The notes under the pieces were generated by a model. The model did not search any database. It had not been told where the DNA came from and saw only the letters and a program-made list of their open reading frames with translations. A stretch of DNA of 64,000 nt, taken from positions 82,938-146,937 of the forward strand of contig CAZAAW010000005.1 of assembly GCA_964483325.1 (NCBI GenBank), written 5' to 3'. This DNA comes from CAZAAW01 sp964483325 (GTDB lineage: Bacteria > Pseudomonadota > Alphaproteobacteria > Rhizobiales > Kaistiaceae). Position numbers and translations under genes: made by a program. Numbering within the stretch: position 1 is the first letter of the stretch; each line of letters begins with the position of its first letter. Of this stretch, positions 18,218 to 26,252 are shown piece by piece.

Positions 18218-18751
18218 ATGCTGGCGTCCTCCGGCATCGCCGGATCCAGGTGCCGAGCAATGCTGCCACCCGCCAGCGAACGCTATCGTATCCGCCCAGG
18301 CCTTGCCGGGGATGCGGCCACCCTCGCCGATATCGAAGGCAAGGCGTTCGACCCGCAGCACTATGCGGGCATGATGCTGTCGGCGCGCGACTTCCGCCGT
18401 CATGCCGGCAGCCGCAATGCCCTCCTCGTCTGCGAGGACCTGACCGCCGGCGGCGCGGTCTGCGGCTATGCGCTGGGCTTCGTCAAGCGCACCTCGCCCT
18501 ATGTCCGCTTCGTGTCGCTGGCCATCCGGCCCGAGCATGGCGGCCGCGGCGCCGGCCGGCTGCTGTTCGAGGCGATCGAGGATTTCGCGCGGCGCAACGC
18601 CTATCGCGGCGTGCGCCTCGAGGTGCGCGAGGACAATACGCGCCTGCGCGATCGCTACCTGCGCCTCGGCTACCGCGTCTTCGCGACGGTGCCGGACTAC
18701 TATCCCGACGGCGCCGCCGCGGTGCGCATGGTGAAGGACCTCGCTCCGTAA
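18218..18751 (+). CDS. GNAT-family N-acetyltransferase
   Basis: A 177-residue acetyl-CoA-dependent acetyltransferase. The GNAT fold is seen in YRIRPGLAGDAATLADIEGKAF, the acetyl-CoA pyrophosphate loop in RPEHGGRGAGRLLFEAIEDFA, and RLEVREDNTRLRDRYLRLGYRV in the terminal strand and helix. The start at 18218 has AGGAAC upstream; the ATG at 18260 is an alternative giving 163 residues. It lies upstream of a RimK-like ATP-grasp gene. GNAT and RimK-like genes occur together in other proteobacteria, which suggests peptide or amino-group modification (inference). Confidence 0.88.
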   Translation: MLASSGIAGSRCRAMLPPASERYRIRPGLAGDAATLADIEGKAFDPQHYAGMMLSARDFRRHAGSRNALLVCEDLTAGGAVCGYALGFVKRTSPYVRFVSLAIRPEHGGRGAGRLLFEAIEDFARRNAYRGVRLEVREDNTRLRDRYLRLGYRVFATVPDYYPDGAAAVRMVKDLAP

Positions 18752-18975
18752 GCCGGCGCCGCCACCCGTAAGCGCGCCTTCGTACAAATCATGACGAAAC
18801 CTTGCGCTGCATTTGCACCGGCAAGAATTCGGGTGTATCGACACTTCGCCTTGAAGGTGAAGTCACCGCGACGGTCGGGCTGGGCAGCCGGCGTCGGCAC
18901 CATCGAGAGGCAGGCCGGGGACGACCGGCTCGTTCTCCTCGTCGCCGCAACCGTTCTGCGAGACTTCGCTCCTCC

Positions 18976-20433
18976 ATGTCCAGCTGGCTGATTCTGGTCG
19001 ATTCGCTGCGCGATTTCGACAATGCCGCGACGCCGCACAAGGTGATGACCACCAAGGGCTATCTGGCCCGGCCGCAGCTCTTCCAGGGCAGCCGCCCGAA
19101 GATCATCAATCTCGCCCGCTCCTTCGCCTATCAGAGCCGCGGCTACTACTGCTCGCTGCTCGCCGAGGCGCGCGGCCACCGCGTCATCCCCTCGACCGAG
19201 ACGATGATCGATCTCGGCAGCCGCTCGCTCTATGCGCAGGCGCTGCCGGAGCTGGAGGATGCCATCGCCCGCGCCGTCGCCGGCCCCGAGGATACCTCCC
19301 TGCCGGCGCGGCTGATGGTGCATTTCGGCACCGTCAGCGACCATCGCTTCGACCGCTTCGGACGTCTGCTGTTCGACTGGTTCCGCGCCCCCGTCCTGGA
19401 GGTCACGCTGGAGGCCGGGCCGCGGCCGCAGATCAAGCGCCTCGCCACCGTGCCGGTGACCAAGCTCGACGCGGCGCAGATGCGCATCTTCCAGGACGCC
19501 CTGCAGAACCACACGCGGCGCGAATGGCGCTCGCGCAAGGATCGCGCCGTGCCGCGCTATTCCTTCGCGACGTTGCACAACCCGGCCGAGGATTATCCGC
19601 CGTCGAGCTTCGCCACGCTCAAGCACTGGGCGCGCATCGCCGAGAAGCTCGGCGTCGAGATCGAGCCGATCACCCGCCGCGACCTGGCGCGGCTGGCCGA
19701 GTTCGACGCCCTGTTCATCCGCGAGACGACCTCGATCGACAACCATACCTACCGCTTTGCCCGCCGGGCAATGCAGGAGGGCATGCCGGTCATCGACGAC
19801 CCGTTCTCGATGATCCGCTGCACCAACAAGGTGTTCCTCAACGAGCTCCTCACCGCCAACGGCCTGCAGGTGCCGCCGACGGTGATCATCGGCGGCCCCG
19901 GCGACCTTGCCCGCGCCGCCGACACGCTCGGCTTCCCGATGGTGCTGAAGATCCCCGATTCCTCCTTCAGCCGCGGCGTGAAGAAGGTCGACAGCGCCAC
20001 CGAACTCACGGAGCTCGCCAGGGCCTGGCTGAAGGACACCGACCTCCTGCTGGCGCAGGCCTTCATGCCCACCAGTTTCGACTGGCGCGTCGGCGTTCTC
20101 GGCGGCAAGCCGCTCTATGTCGTCCAGTACACGATGGCCAAGAGCCACTGGCAGATCGTCAAGCACCGCACCAACGGCAAGTCGCTGGAAGGCGGCTTCC
20201 GCTCCATGACGCTTGGCATGGCGCCGCCGGCGGTGATCGATATCGGCCTCAGGAGCGCCAGCCTGATCGGCGACGGTCTCTACGGCGTCGATATCAAGGA
20301 GACGCAGGACGGCTATTTCGTCGTCGAGATCAACGACAATCCGACGATCGAGCACGGCATCGAGGACGCCGCCGAGAAGGACCAGGTATGGATCGAGCTG
20401 ACGCGCTGGTTCATCGACCGCCTGCGCCAGTAG
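18976..20433 (+). CDS. RimK-like ATP-grasp ligase with N-terminal RLAN domain
   Basis: A 485-residue ATP-dependent carboxylate-amine ligase. The N-terminal ~190 residues (WLILVDSLRDFDNAATPHKVMTT split region, FAYQSRGYYCSLLAEARGHRV) form the RimK-like accessory domain. The ATP-grasp domain follows with CTNKVFLNELL, VLKIPDSSFSRGVKKV and the metal-binding VEINDNPTIEHGIED. RimK adds glutamate to ribosomal protein S6; the substrate of this RLAN subgroup is unknown. The start at 18976 (MSSWLILVDS) is chosen because the longer frame covers a non-conserved intergenic stretch. Confidence 0.9.
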   Translation: MSSWLILVDSLRDFDNAATPHKVMTTKGYLARPQLFQGSRPKIINLARSFAYQSRGYYCSLLAEARGHRVIPSTETMIDLGSRSLYAQALPELEDAIARAVAGPEDTSLPARLMVHFGTVSDHRFDRFGRLLFDWFRAPVLEVTLEAGPRPQIKRLATVPVTKLDAAQMRIFQDALQNHTRREWRSRKDRAVPRYSFATLHNPAEDYPPSSFATLKHWARIAEKLGVEIEPITRRDLARLAEFDALFIRETTSIDNHTYRFARRAMQEGMPVIDDPFSMIRCTNKVFLNELLTANGLQVPPTVIIGGPGDLARAADTLGFPMVLKIPDSSFSRGVKKVDSATELTELARAWLKDTDLLLAQAFMPTSFDWRVGVLGGKPLYVVQYTMAKSHWQIVKHRTNGKSLEGGFRSMTLGMAPPAVIDIGLRSASLIGDGLYGVDIKETQDGYFVVEINDNPTIEHGIEDAAEKDQVWIELTRWFIDRLRQ

Positions 20434-20446
20434 GATCGGAGCCGCC

Positions 20447-20668
20447 ATGAAACGACCCCGCTATCCCATGCCCGACGATGTCGCCGCGGCGCTGGCCGAG
20501 GCCGGCGTAACGGAGGCCTATGGCCGCCGCCCGCCCTACCAGCAGAACGACTATATCGGCTGGATCAGCCGGGCCCGGCTGCCGGCAACGCGCCGGAAGC
20601 GCATCGACCAGATGCTGGACGAGCTGAAGCGCGGCGGCGTCTACATGAAGATGGCGTGGAACGGCTGA
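20447..20668 (+). CDS. OmdA/YdeI-domain small protein
   Basis: A 73-residue protein of the bacteriocin-protection YdeI/OmpD-associated (OmdA) family. MPDDVAAALAEAGVTEAYGRRPPYQQ and NDYIGWISRARLPATRRKRIDQMLDELKRGG match the core helix pair, in which a tyrosine-tryptophan helix is followed by an arginine-rich helix. The ATG follows GATCGGAGCC only 13 nt after the RimK-like stop, so it is probably co-transcribed. Cellular function is not known beyond the family name. Confidence 0.85.
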   Translation: MKRPRYPMPDDVAAALAEAGVTEAYGRRPPYQQNDYIGWISRARLPATRRKRIDQMLDELKRGGVYMKMAWNG

Positions 20669-20760
20669 GGCAACGCCCGCTGAAAATGCCGGCGCCTTCT
20701 CCCGCCGACGCTTCCGGCCGCGTGGGCAAGCACCTTCGGCGCCTGCCCACCCTACGGCAC

Positions 20761-21231
20761 TTACTCCACGGTGATCGTGCCGCGCGCTTCCTTCGGCGGC
20801 TCCGAATGGTCGCGGACATAGATGCCGTAGGTGCCCTTGCGGATCGGGTAGAAGCTGAAGGTCGCCGTCCCCGACGCGTCGCATTCCAGCGCCCGGAAGG
20901 TCAGGCCCTGCATGTAGACTTCCATGTCGTTCACCTCGATCACCCGCAGATGCGAGTTGGCGAGGAGATCGGTGACCTCGAGATGGAAGCCGGGCTCGTC
21001 GTCGCCGGTGACCTCCGGGCAGGAGAAGTTGAAGCGGTAGTAGCTCCCCTGCACCAGCTTGAACTCGGACTGCGACAGCACCGGCGTACCGTCGTCGCCG
21101 GCGCGGACCTCCATGACGAAGTCCTGCGGCGGCCCCGAGACGATCATGCCCGGGACGGGCGCGTCCTGCGCCAGCGCCGGCCCGGCCAGCACGGCCGCGC
21201 CCAGCATCATTGCCACTCTGATCTTGTTCAT
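20761..21231 (-). CDS. Secreted cupredoxin-like hypothetical protein
   Basis: A 156-residue exported protein. A signal peptide (MNKIRVAMMLGAAVLAGPALAQ) precedes a beta-rich domain with LVQGSYYRFNFSCPE, HLRVIEVNDMEVYMQGL and GTATFSFYPIRKGTYGIYVRDH, resembling cupredoxin strands. The copper-ligand set (H...C...H...M) is not complete, so copper binding is doubtful. It lies downstream of PQQ dehydrogenase 1 on the same strand, but a terminator at 21341-21369 separates them. A partner role for the dehydrogenase is only inferred. Confidence 0.7.
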   Translation of the reverse strand: MNKIRVAMMLGAAVLAGPALAQDAPVPGMIVSGPPQDFVMEVRAGDDGTPVLSQSEFKLVQGSYYRFNFSCPEVTGDDEPGFHLEVTDLLANSHLRVIEVNDMEVYMQGLTFRALECDASGTATFSFYPIRKGTYGIYVRDHSEPPKEARGTITVE

Positions 21232-21340
21232 CGAAATGCCTCCCTTGCCCGTTGCGACAGATGACGACAGGGAAGCACCGGCTGGGCGGCCAGGGCCAGT
21301 TATGAGCGCTATTGCTCCTGCCTATGAGGCGGGGCCTTCG

Positions 21341-21369
21341 AAAGAAAAAGGGCGCCGCGAGGGCGCCCT
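21341..21369 (-). terminator. Intrinsic terminator of PQQ dehydrogenase 1
   Basis: On the minus strand AGGGCGCC, a 5-nt loop and GGCGCCCT form an 8-bp perfect stem followed by TTTTTC. It lies 27 nt past the stop codon at 21396. Confidence 0.85.
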
Positions 21370-21395
21370 TCTCCATGATGCGGGGTGGCTTCGGC

Positions 21396-23135
21396 TCAGA
21401 GACCGAAGACGTAGAGCATCGAGGTGTTCTGCAGGTCGGCCTTCTCGGGCGACTTGTTGAGCATGCCGGCCGGGATGCCGCCGCCGCCGGCGAGCACGGC
21501 GACATACTGCTTGCCGTCAACCGCATAGGTCATGGGCGGTGCCGCCATCGTCGCGCCGACATTGAACTGCCACAGCACCTCGAGCGTCGTGTCGTCGAGG
21601 GCATAGACGGTTCCGTCGACCGTGTCGGTGAAGACCAGGCCGCCAGCCGTCGACGTCACGCCCGAATAGGAGGCGTAGTCGAAGACGTGCTGCGCACCCT
21701 TCTCGCCCGTCGCCGGGTTCACCGCCGTGATGGAGCCCTTCTGGCGATCGGAATTGCCGGCATCGCCGCCGTTCCAGGCCGGCGCCGCCGCCTTGGACGG
21801 ATCGGCCGAGACGTTCGAGCAGCCCTCGATGCCGGCGCCGTAGGACAGCTTGGTGACTTCGCTGTACGAGGTCGGGAAGTAGTTGACGCCGCCTTGGATC
21901 TGCGGGCAGCCGAGGATCTGGCCCTGCTCGCGGCGCGACGGCGCACCGACGGCATAGGTCTGCAGGTCCTTGGACGGATCGTATTCCACCGGCTTGCCGG
22001 TCTTGGGATCGATGCCCGCCGTCCAGTTCAGCTGGTCAACATACTGGTTGGCATGGATGAACTGACCGTTGGTGCGATCCAGGACATAGAAGAAGCCGTT
22101 GCGGCCGAAATGGGCGACGACCTTGCGCATCTCGCCGTTGATCTCGGTGTCGATGAGCTGGTGGACGCCAATCTCGTCATAGTCGAGGAAGTCGCCCGGC
22201 GTGTACTGGAAGTACCACTTCATGGCGCCGCTATCGACGTCGTAGGCGACGGCCGAGTTGGTGAAGAGGTTGTCACCCGGACGGTATTCCGGGTCGAACA
22301 TCGGCACCGGCTGGCCCGTGCCCCAGATCGTGACGTTCTGCTCCGGATCGTAGGAGCCGGTCATCCAGAAGGAGCCGCCGCCATGTTCCCAGGCATTGTT
22401 GGTGTCCTTCCACGTCTCGGAGCCGGGCTCGCCCGGGGCCGGGATGGAATAGGTGCGCCAGATCGGCTTGCCGTCGGCCAAGGCGATGGCGTCGATATGG
22501 GCGCGGGCGCCGCGGTCGCCGCCGGAGCCGCCGACGATCAGCTTGTCGCCGATGGCGAGCGGCGGCGTGGTCAGCGAATAGCCGTTGCCCGGGTCGTCGA
22601 CCTGCACCGTATTGACCAGTTCGCCTGTCGCCGCGTTGGTCCAGTTGACCTTGCCGTCGCCGGTGATCGAGATCACCTTGTCGCCGGCCAGCGTCGTGCC
22701 GCGGTTGGACGGAATCCAGACGTCGGTGCGGGCAATGCCGGGATCCATGATCCAGTTCATGTTGCCGGCCGTGCCGCTCTTCACGTCGATCGAATAGACG
22801 GTGCCCCAGCCGTCGACGACGAACATCGTGCCGTCCTCGACCAGCGGCGTCGCCTGATGGCCGGCCTGTCCGAGCGCGCCGCCTTCGCCGGCGAGACCGC
22901 CGATGGCGACCGTGAAGACAGCCCGCAGGTTCTTGACATTGTCCCTGTTGATGACGTCGAGCGGCGAGAAGCGGTGGCTGTCGAAGGTGCGGTTGATCAT
23001 CAGCCAGTTATTGGCGTCAGACGCTGCATTGAGCAGACGCTCCGGCGTCACGTCGGCGGCCAGCGCGGGCAGCGAGGCACCACCCAGCAACGCGCCGGCC
23101 AAGGCCAGCCCGCAAGCGGGATTACGCAGAGTCAT
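21396..23135 (-). CDS. PQQ-dependent dehydrogenase homologue 1 (periplasmic quinoprotein)
   Basis: A 579-residue eight-bladed-propeller quinoprotein of the methanol/ethanol dehydrogenase superfamily, exported by a signal peptide (MTLRNPACGLALAGALLGG, cleavage near LAA at 27). The catalytic Asp is D318 in TPGDFLDYDEIG, and D320 gives the Asp-x-Asp signature of lanthanide-type enzymes. The adjacent Cys pair before NRG is replaced by V139-W140, the metal Glu by D207 (SGGDRG), and the metal Asn by Q275 (GTGQP). FGRNGFFYVLD keeps the active-site Arg. Substrate is unknown. AAGGAAGG precedes the ATG at 23135. Confidence 0.9.
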   Translation of the reverse strand: MTLRNPACGLALAGALLGGASLPALAADVTPERLLNAASDANNWLMINRTFDSHRFSPLDVINRDNVKNLRAVFTVAIGGLAGEGGALGQAGHQATPLVEDGTMFVVDGWGTVYSIDVKSGTAGNMNWIMDPGIARTDVWIPSNRGTTLAGDKVISITGDGKVNWTNAATGELVNTVQVDDPGNGYSLTTPPLAIGDKLIVGGSGGDRGARAHIDAIALADGKPIWRTYSIPAPGEPGSETWKDTNNAWEHGGGSFWMTGSYDPEQNVTIWGTGQPVPMFDPEYRPGDNLFTNSAVAYDVDSGAMKWYFQYTPGDFLDYDEIGVHQLIDTEINGEMRKVVAHFGRNGFFYVLDRTNGQFIHANQYVDQLNWTAGIDPKTGKPVEYDPSKDLQTYAVGAPSRREQGQILGCPQIQGGVNYFPTSYSEVTKLSYGAGIEGCSNVSADPSKAAAPAWNGGDAGNSDRQKGSITAVNPATGEKGAQHVFDYASYSGVTSTAGGLVFTDTVDGTVYALDDTTLEVLWQFNVGATMAAPPMTYAVDGKQYVAVLAGGGGIPAGMLNKSPEKADLQNTSMLYVFGL

Positions 23136-23267
23136 TGTTGCTTCCTTCCTTAATATCACTCCCCTCTCCCTGGAGGAGCTGAAAGAAACGATAGCTCTCG
23201 GAACAATACTGCGCAATGGCACTGCAGCTCCGCCGGCCGGGACATCTTTGCATCTGGCAAACCAGCG

Positions 23268-23292
23268 TAGTAAGTATTACTTATACTAAGCA
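23268..23292 (-). promoter_or_regulatory. AT-rich palindrome upstream of PQQ dehydrogenase 1
   Basis: TAGTAAGTAT-N5-ATACTAAGCA; seven of ten arm positions match. The GTAT-N5-ATAC core has the same spacing as the two NsrR-like sites near 12.4 and 14.2 kb, but the outer arms differ. Regulator uncertain. Confidence 0.3.
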
Positions 23293-23351
23293 TATAGTGC
23301 CAACGGACAGCCTGAATGCGACCTCCGTCGGCGATCCGGCGGGCGAGATCT

Positions 23352-23738
23352 CTATTGCGGTGCGATATACCGCCCATAGACCCAGCCGTTGCGGAATTTG
23401 CCGTTGCCGGCCGGATCGATCCACACCTCGCACCAGGCCCCGCGGACGATCTGGCGCTGCCGCCATTGCGGCAGGCCGGCGATGGCCTCCAGGTCGATGC
23501 CGCCGGTGCAGCGGCCGGTCAAACTGAGCGTCGTGCCGCGCGGATAGCCGACGAGGATGCGCGACTGCGAACTCGGATAGGCGCGGACATTGAGAAGGTC
23601 CCAGGACGCGACATCGACGACGTCCCAGGCGAAGAAGGCCGCGCTGTTGCCGGGAAGGGTAGTGAGCGCCAGGCCGCCAGCGGCAATCAAGGCGGCAAGA
23701 AGCGAACGCAAGGCTTTCATGGAACGCAAGGCTTTCAT
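23352..23738 (-). CDS. Secreted SH3-like domain protein
   Basis: A 128-residue exported protein. A signal peptide (LLAALIAAGGLALTTLPGNSAA) precedes a bacterial SH3-like fold: DLLNVRAYPSSQSRILVGYPRGTTLSLTGRC, then GAWCEVWIDPAGNGKFRNGWVYGRYI. The "NVRAYPS...GWVYGRY" pattern matches SH3b domains that often bind cell-wall or act in protein contacts. The start lies in an 18-bp tandem duplication: ATGs at 23738 and 23720 each begin MKALRS. The 23738 ATG has CCGGAG upstream. Confidence 0.8.
   Translation of the reverse strand: MKALRSMKALRSLLAALIAAGGLALTTLPGNSAAFFAWDVVDVASWDLLNVRAYPSSQSRILVGYPRGTTLSLTGRCTGGIDLEAIAGLPQWRQRQIVRGAWCEVWIDPAGNGKFRNGWVYGRYIAPQ
23703..23738 (-). repeat. 18-bp tandem duplication of a start codon region
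   Basis: Two perfect adjacent copies of an 18-mer encode MKALRS MKALRS at the start of the SH3-like gene. The frame is kept and the signal peptide gains one extra basic segment. Confidence 0.85.
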
Positions 23739-23999
23739 GGATGGATCTCCGGAAAGGCCCGGCAGCGGGCCGGGCGAGTTGCCGGCGGAGATGCGGCAGC
23801 CGGGCTGAATGCGCCCTGAACGCGGCCGTGATTCTCGGCCGGGGCGGTTCGCCGGCTGGTGGGGAAGAGCGGCGCCGCGGGACCGGCATTTGCGGCGGCC
23901 GGCATAGCTTTCCGGCCAGCCCCGGGCGGCGCTGGACACCCGCGGATGCCTCCCCTATAAACCCCCGGCTTTCCGCGGTGGGCACGCCCCGCCGCCGCT

Positions 24000-24075
<76 letters not shown>

Positions 24076-24484
24076 CGCCCGCTTTCCCCGCTTACTTCGC
24101 CGATTGAAAAAGCTGCCCGTGGGGCGGTCAGGTCGCGCTGCGCGACCGACTCTCGTGGGGCGCGTCGTGCGGCTTTTGGCCCCGTCCGCCGCCGCTGCGC
24201 CGATCCCGGCCGGGGTTGCGGATACAATAAGCTTATCTTAATGTTAGGCCAACTTGACGTGCTAGGGGGGGCGGCAAGGCTGGGGAGAGAAGGCGGCTGG
24301 ACAGAAGTCTTTCTTGTCCGGACGCGTCGTGCCGGTAGCAACGGCTCCAATTCTACAACCTTTCCGCAATAATCGGCGGGCCGCGCGCCCGCCTGCCTCA
24401 CAGTGGGTCAAGTCAGCACGAGCAGTGCGCAGAAGAGTTGCAGGGACAATCTGCGAAATGAAGATAATAATGGGAGAGACGGAA
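24076..24484. other. Intergenic region upstream of PQQ dehydrogenase 2
   Basis: About 400 nt without a supported gene. It contains a GC-rich inverted stretch (TCGCGCTGCGCGA near 24131), the 10-bp palindrome ATAAGCTTAT near 24228 in an AT-rich patch that may be the promoter, and a long probable leader. None of the operators found elsewhere in the window is obvious here. Confidence 0.4.
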
Positions 24485-26182
24485 ATGCTATCGAGATCAA
24501 GCGGCAGGGCCGCCGCCGGGCTGGCGCTGTTGGCCGGAACTGTTCTTTCGGCGAGCGGTGCCTTTGCGGCGGACGTCACCTATGAGCGGCTTGTCCATCC
24601 GGAGGACGGCAACTGGCTAAGCAACAACCGCACCTATGATGCGCACCGCTATTCGCCGCTGAACGAGATCACCACCGAGAACGTCGCGGGCCTGAAGATG
24701 GCCTTCGCGGTGCCGCTCACGCCGCATATGCCGGCCGGCCTCGGCGGCGGCATGCACGGCACGGCGCTGGTCGATGACGGCATCATGTACATGGTCGACG
24801 GCGCCGGCGTCGTCTATCGCATCGACGTCAGCGGCGGCCATCGCGGCTACATCAACTGGATCATGGATCCGGAGACGGACGCCGAGGTCGGCGGCATCGT
24901 CAATAATCGCGGCGTCGCCCTGCTCGGCGACAAGGTCTACTCGGTCACCCGCGACGGTTACCTGACCGCCACCGATGCCGCCACCGGCGAGCAGCTCTGG
25001 CAGGTCGCCACGCAGCAGGACCCGGACGAATACTTCACGATGGCGCCGCTTGCCATCGACGGCAAGATCGTCCTCGGCCCGGCCGGCGACGCGCCGATGC
25101 GCGGCCGCCTCGAGGCGCGCAGCGCCGAGGACGGCTCGGCCCTGTGGACCTTCTGGGCCATTCCCGGCCCGGGCGAGCCCGGCCACGAGACCTGGCCGCA
25201 GGACAGCGACGTCTGGCAGAGCGGCGCCTCGTCGTTCTGGGTGACGGGCTCCTACGATCCGGACCTCAACCTGCTCTATTACGGTGTTTCCAACCCGACG
25301 CCCTTCGGCGATCCGAAGCTGCGCCCGGGCGACAACCTCTACAGCTCCAGCACCGTCGCCCTCGACGGCAATACCGGCGCTGTGAAGTGGTACTTCCAGT
25401 ACACGCCGAACGAGCAGTGGGACTATGACGAGATCGGCACCCAGCTGCTCTACCAGGTCAATGGCGAGCGCCGTCTGAGCCATTTCGGCCGCAACGGCTT
25501 CTACTATACGCTCGACGCCACCAACGGCCAGTTCATCAAGGCGACGCAGTATGTCGACAAGGTCAACTGGACGGCCGGCATCGATCCGAAGACCGGCAAG
25601 CCGGTCGAGTACGATCCGGACCTCGCGGCCGGCGGCATCCAGAAATACGCCATCGCTCCGTATGGCGGCGACAATGCCGCGACGGAGATCTGCCCGAACA
25701 TCCAGGGCGGCAACAACCACTGGCCGACCGCCTATAGCGACCGCACCCACCTCGCCTACGGCGCCGCCATCGAAGGCTGCAACGCCGGCCAGAGCCTCGG
25801 CGACAAGCAGAGCGGCTCGGTGCTGTCGTTCGACGCCGACGGCAACATCGTCAAGCAGGTGCGGACGGCCTATGCGCCCTATGGCGGCGCGCTGACCACC
25901 GCCGGCGGCCTGGTGTTCTCCTCGACCGTCGACGGCGAGTTCTTCGCCATGAATGACGAGACGCTCGACACGCTGTGGAGCATCAATCTCGGCTCGCAGA
26001 TCGAGGCGCCGCCGGTCACCTATTCGGTGGGCGGCAAGCAGTATATCGCCCTGCCGGTGTCGGGCAGCGGCATCAGCGCGCTCCTCGGCGGCGGCGGTTA
26101 CCTGACCCGCGGCGACGATCCGAACGCGGCCTCGGTGGCGAACCAGCAGCGTACCTGGACGCTGTATTTCTTCGCCCTGTAG
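24485..26182 (+). CDS. PQQ-dependent dehydrogenase homologue 2 (periplasmic quinoprotein)
   Basis: A 565-residue exported quinoprotein (signal SGRAAAGLALLAGTVLSASG, cleavage near AFA at 28). D313 in TPNEQWDYDEIG is the catalytic Asp and D315 completes Asp-x-Asp. The vicinal cysteines are G136-G137, the metal Glu is D202 (AGDAPMRG), and Asn is kept (N270, GVSNP). FGRNGFYYTLD is intact. It is the most divergent of the three copies, with a Gly-rich ending SGISALLGGGGYL. GGGAGAGA precedes the ATG at 24485; ATGs at 24458 and 24470 are less likely. Genes for a pentapeptide protein and cytochrome c follow. Confidence 0.9.
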   Translation: MLSRSSGRAAAGLALLAGTVLSASGAFAADVTYERLVHPEDGNWLSNNRTYDAHRYSPLNEITTENVAGLKMAFAVPLTPHMPAGLGGGMHGTALVDDGIMYMVDGAGVVYRIDVSGGHRGYINWIMDPETDAEVGGIVNNRGVALLGDKVYSVTRDGYLTATDAATGEQLWQVATQQDPDEYFTMAPLAIDGKIVLGPAGDAPMRGRLEARSAEDGSALWTFWAIPGPGEPGHETWPQDSDVWQSGASSFWVTGSYDPDLNLLYYGVSNPTPFGDPKLRPGDNLYSSSTVALDGNTGAVKWYFQYTPNEQWDYDEIGTQLLYQVNGERRLSHFGRNGFYYTLDATNGQFIKATQYVDKVNWTAGIDPKTGKPVEYDPDLAAGGIQKYAIAPYGGDNAATEICPNIQGGNNHWPTAYSDRTHLAYGAAIEGCNAGQSLGDKQSGSVLSFDADGNIVKQVRTAYAPYGGALTTAGGLVFSSTVDGEFFAMNDETLDTLWSINLGSQIEAPPVTYSVGGKQYIALPVSGSGISALLGGGGYLTRGDDPNAASVANQQRTWTLYFFAL

Positions 26183-26189
26183 CGAACAT

Positions 26190-26220
26190 GGCTGGCGCGG
26201 CCTCTGCCGCCGCGCCAGCC
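26190..26220 (+). other. Strong intercistronic hairpin
   Basis: GGCTGGCGCGG, a 9-nt loop and CCGCGCCAGCC form a perfect 11-bp stem between the PQQ dehydrogenase 2 stop and the pentapeptide gene. No T-run follows, so it may limit 3' decay or reduce downstream expression more than terminate. Confidence 0.6.
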
Positions 26221-26252
26221 CATCTCCCGATGCTGGTCCGAAGATAGAGTTC

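Noticed and set aside
18700..20448. 582-codon frame antisense to the RimK-like gene
   Set aside because: Shadow of a conserved ATP-grasp gene; no recognisable domain and a low-complexity His/Arg/Gly composition.
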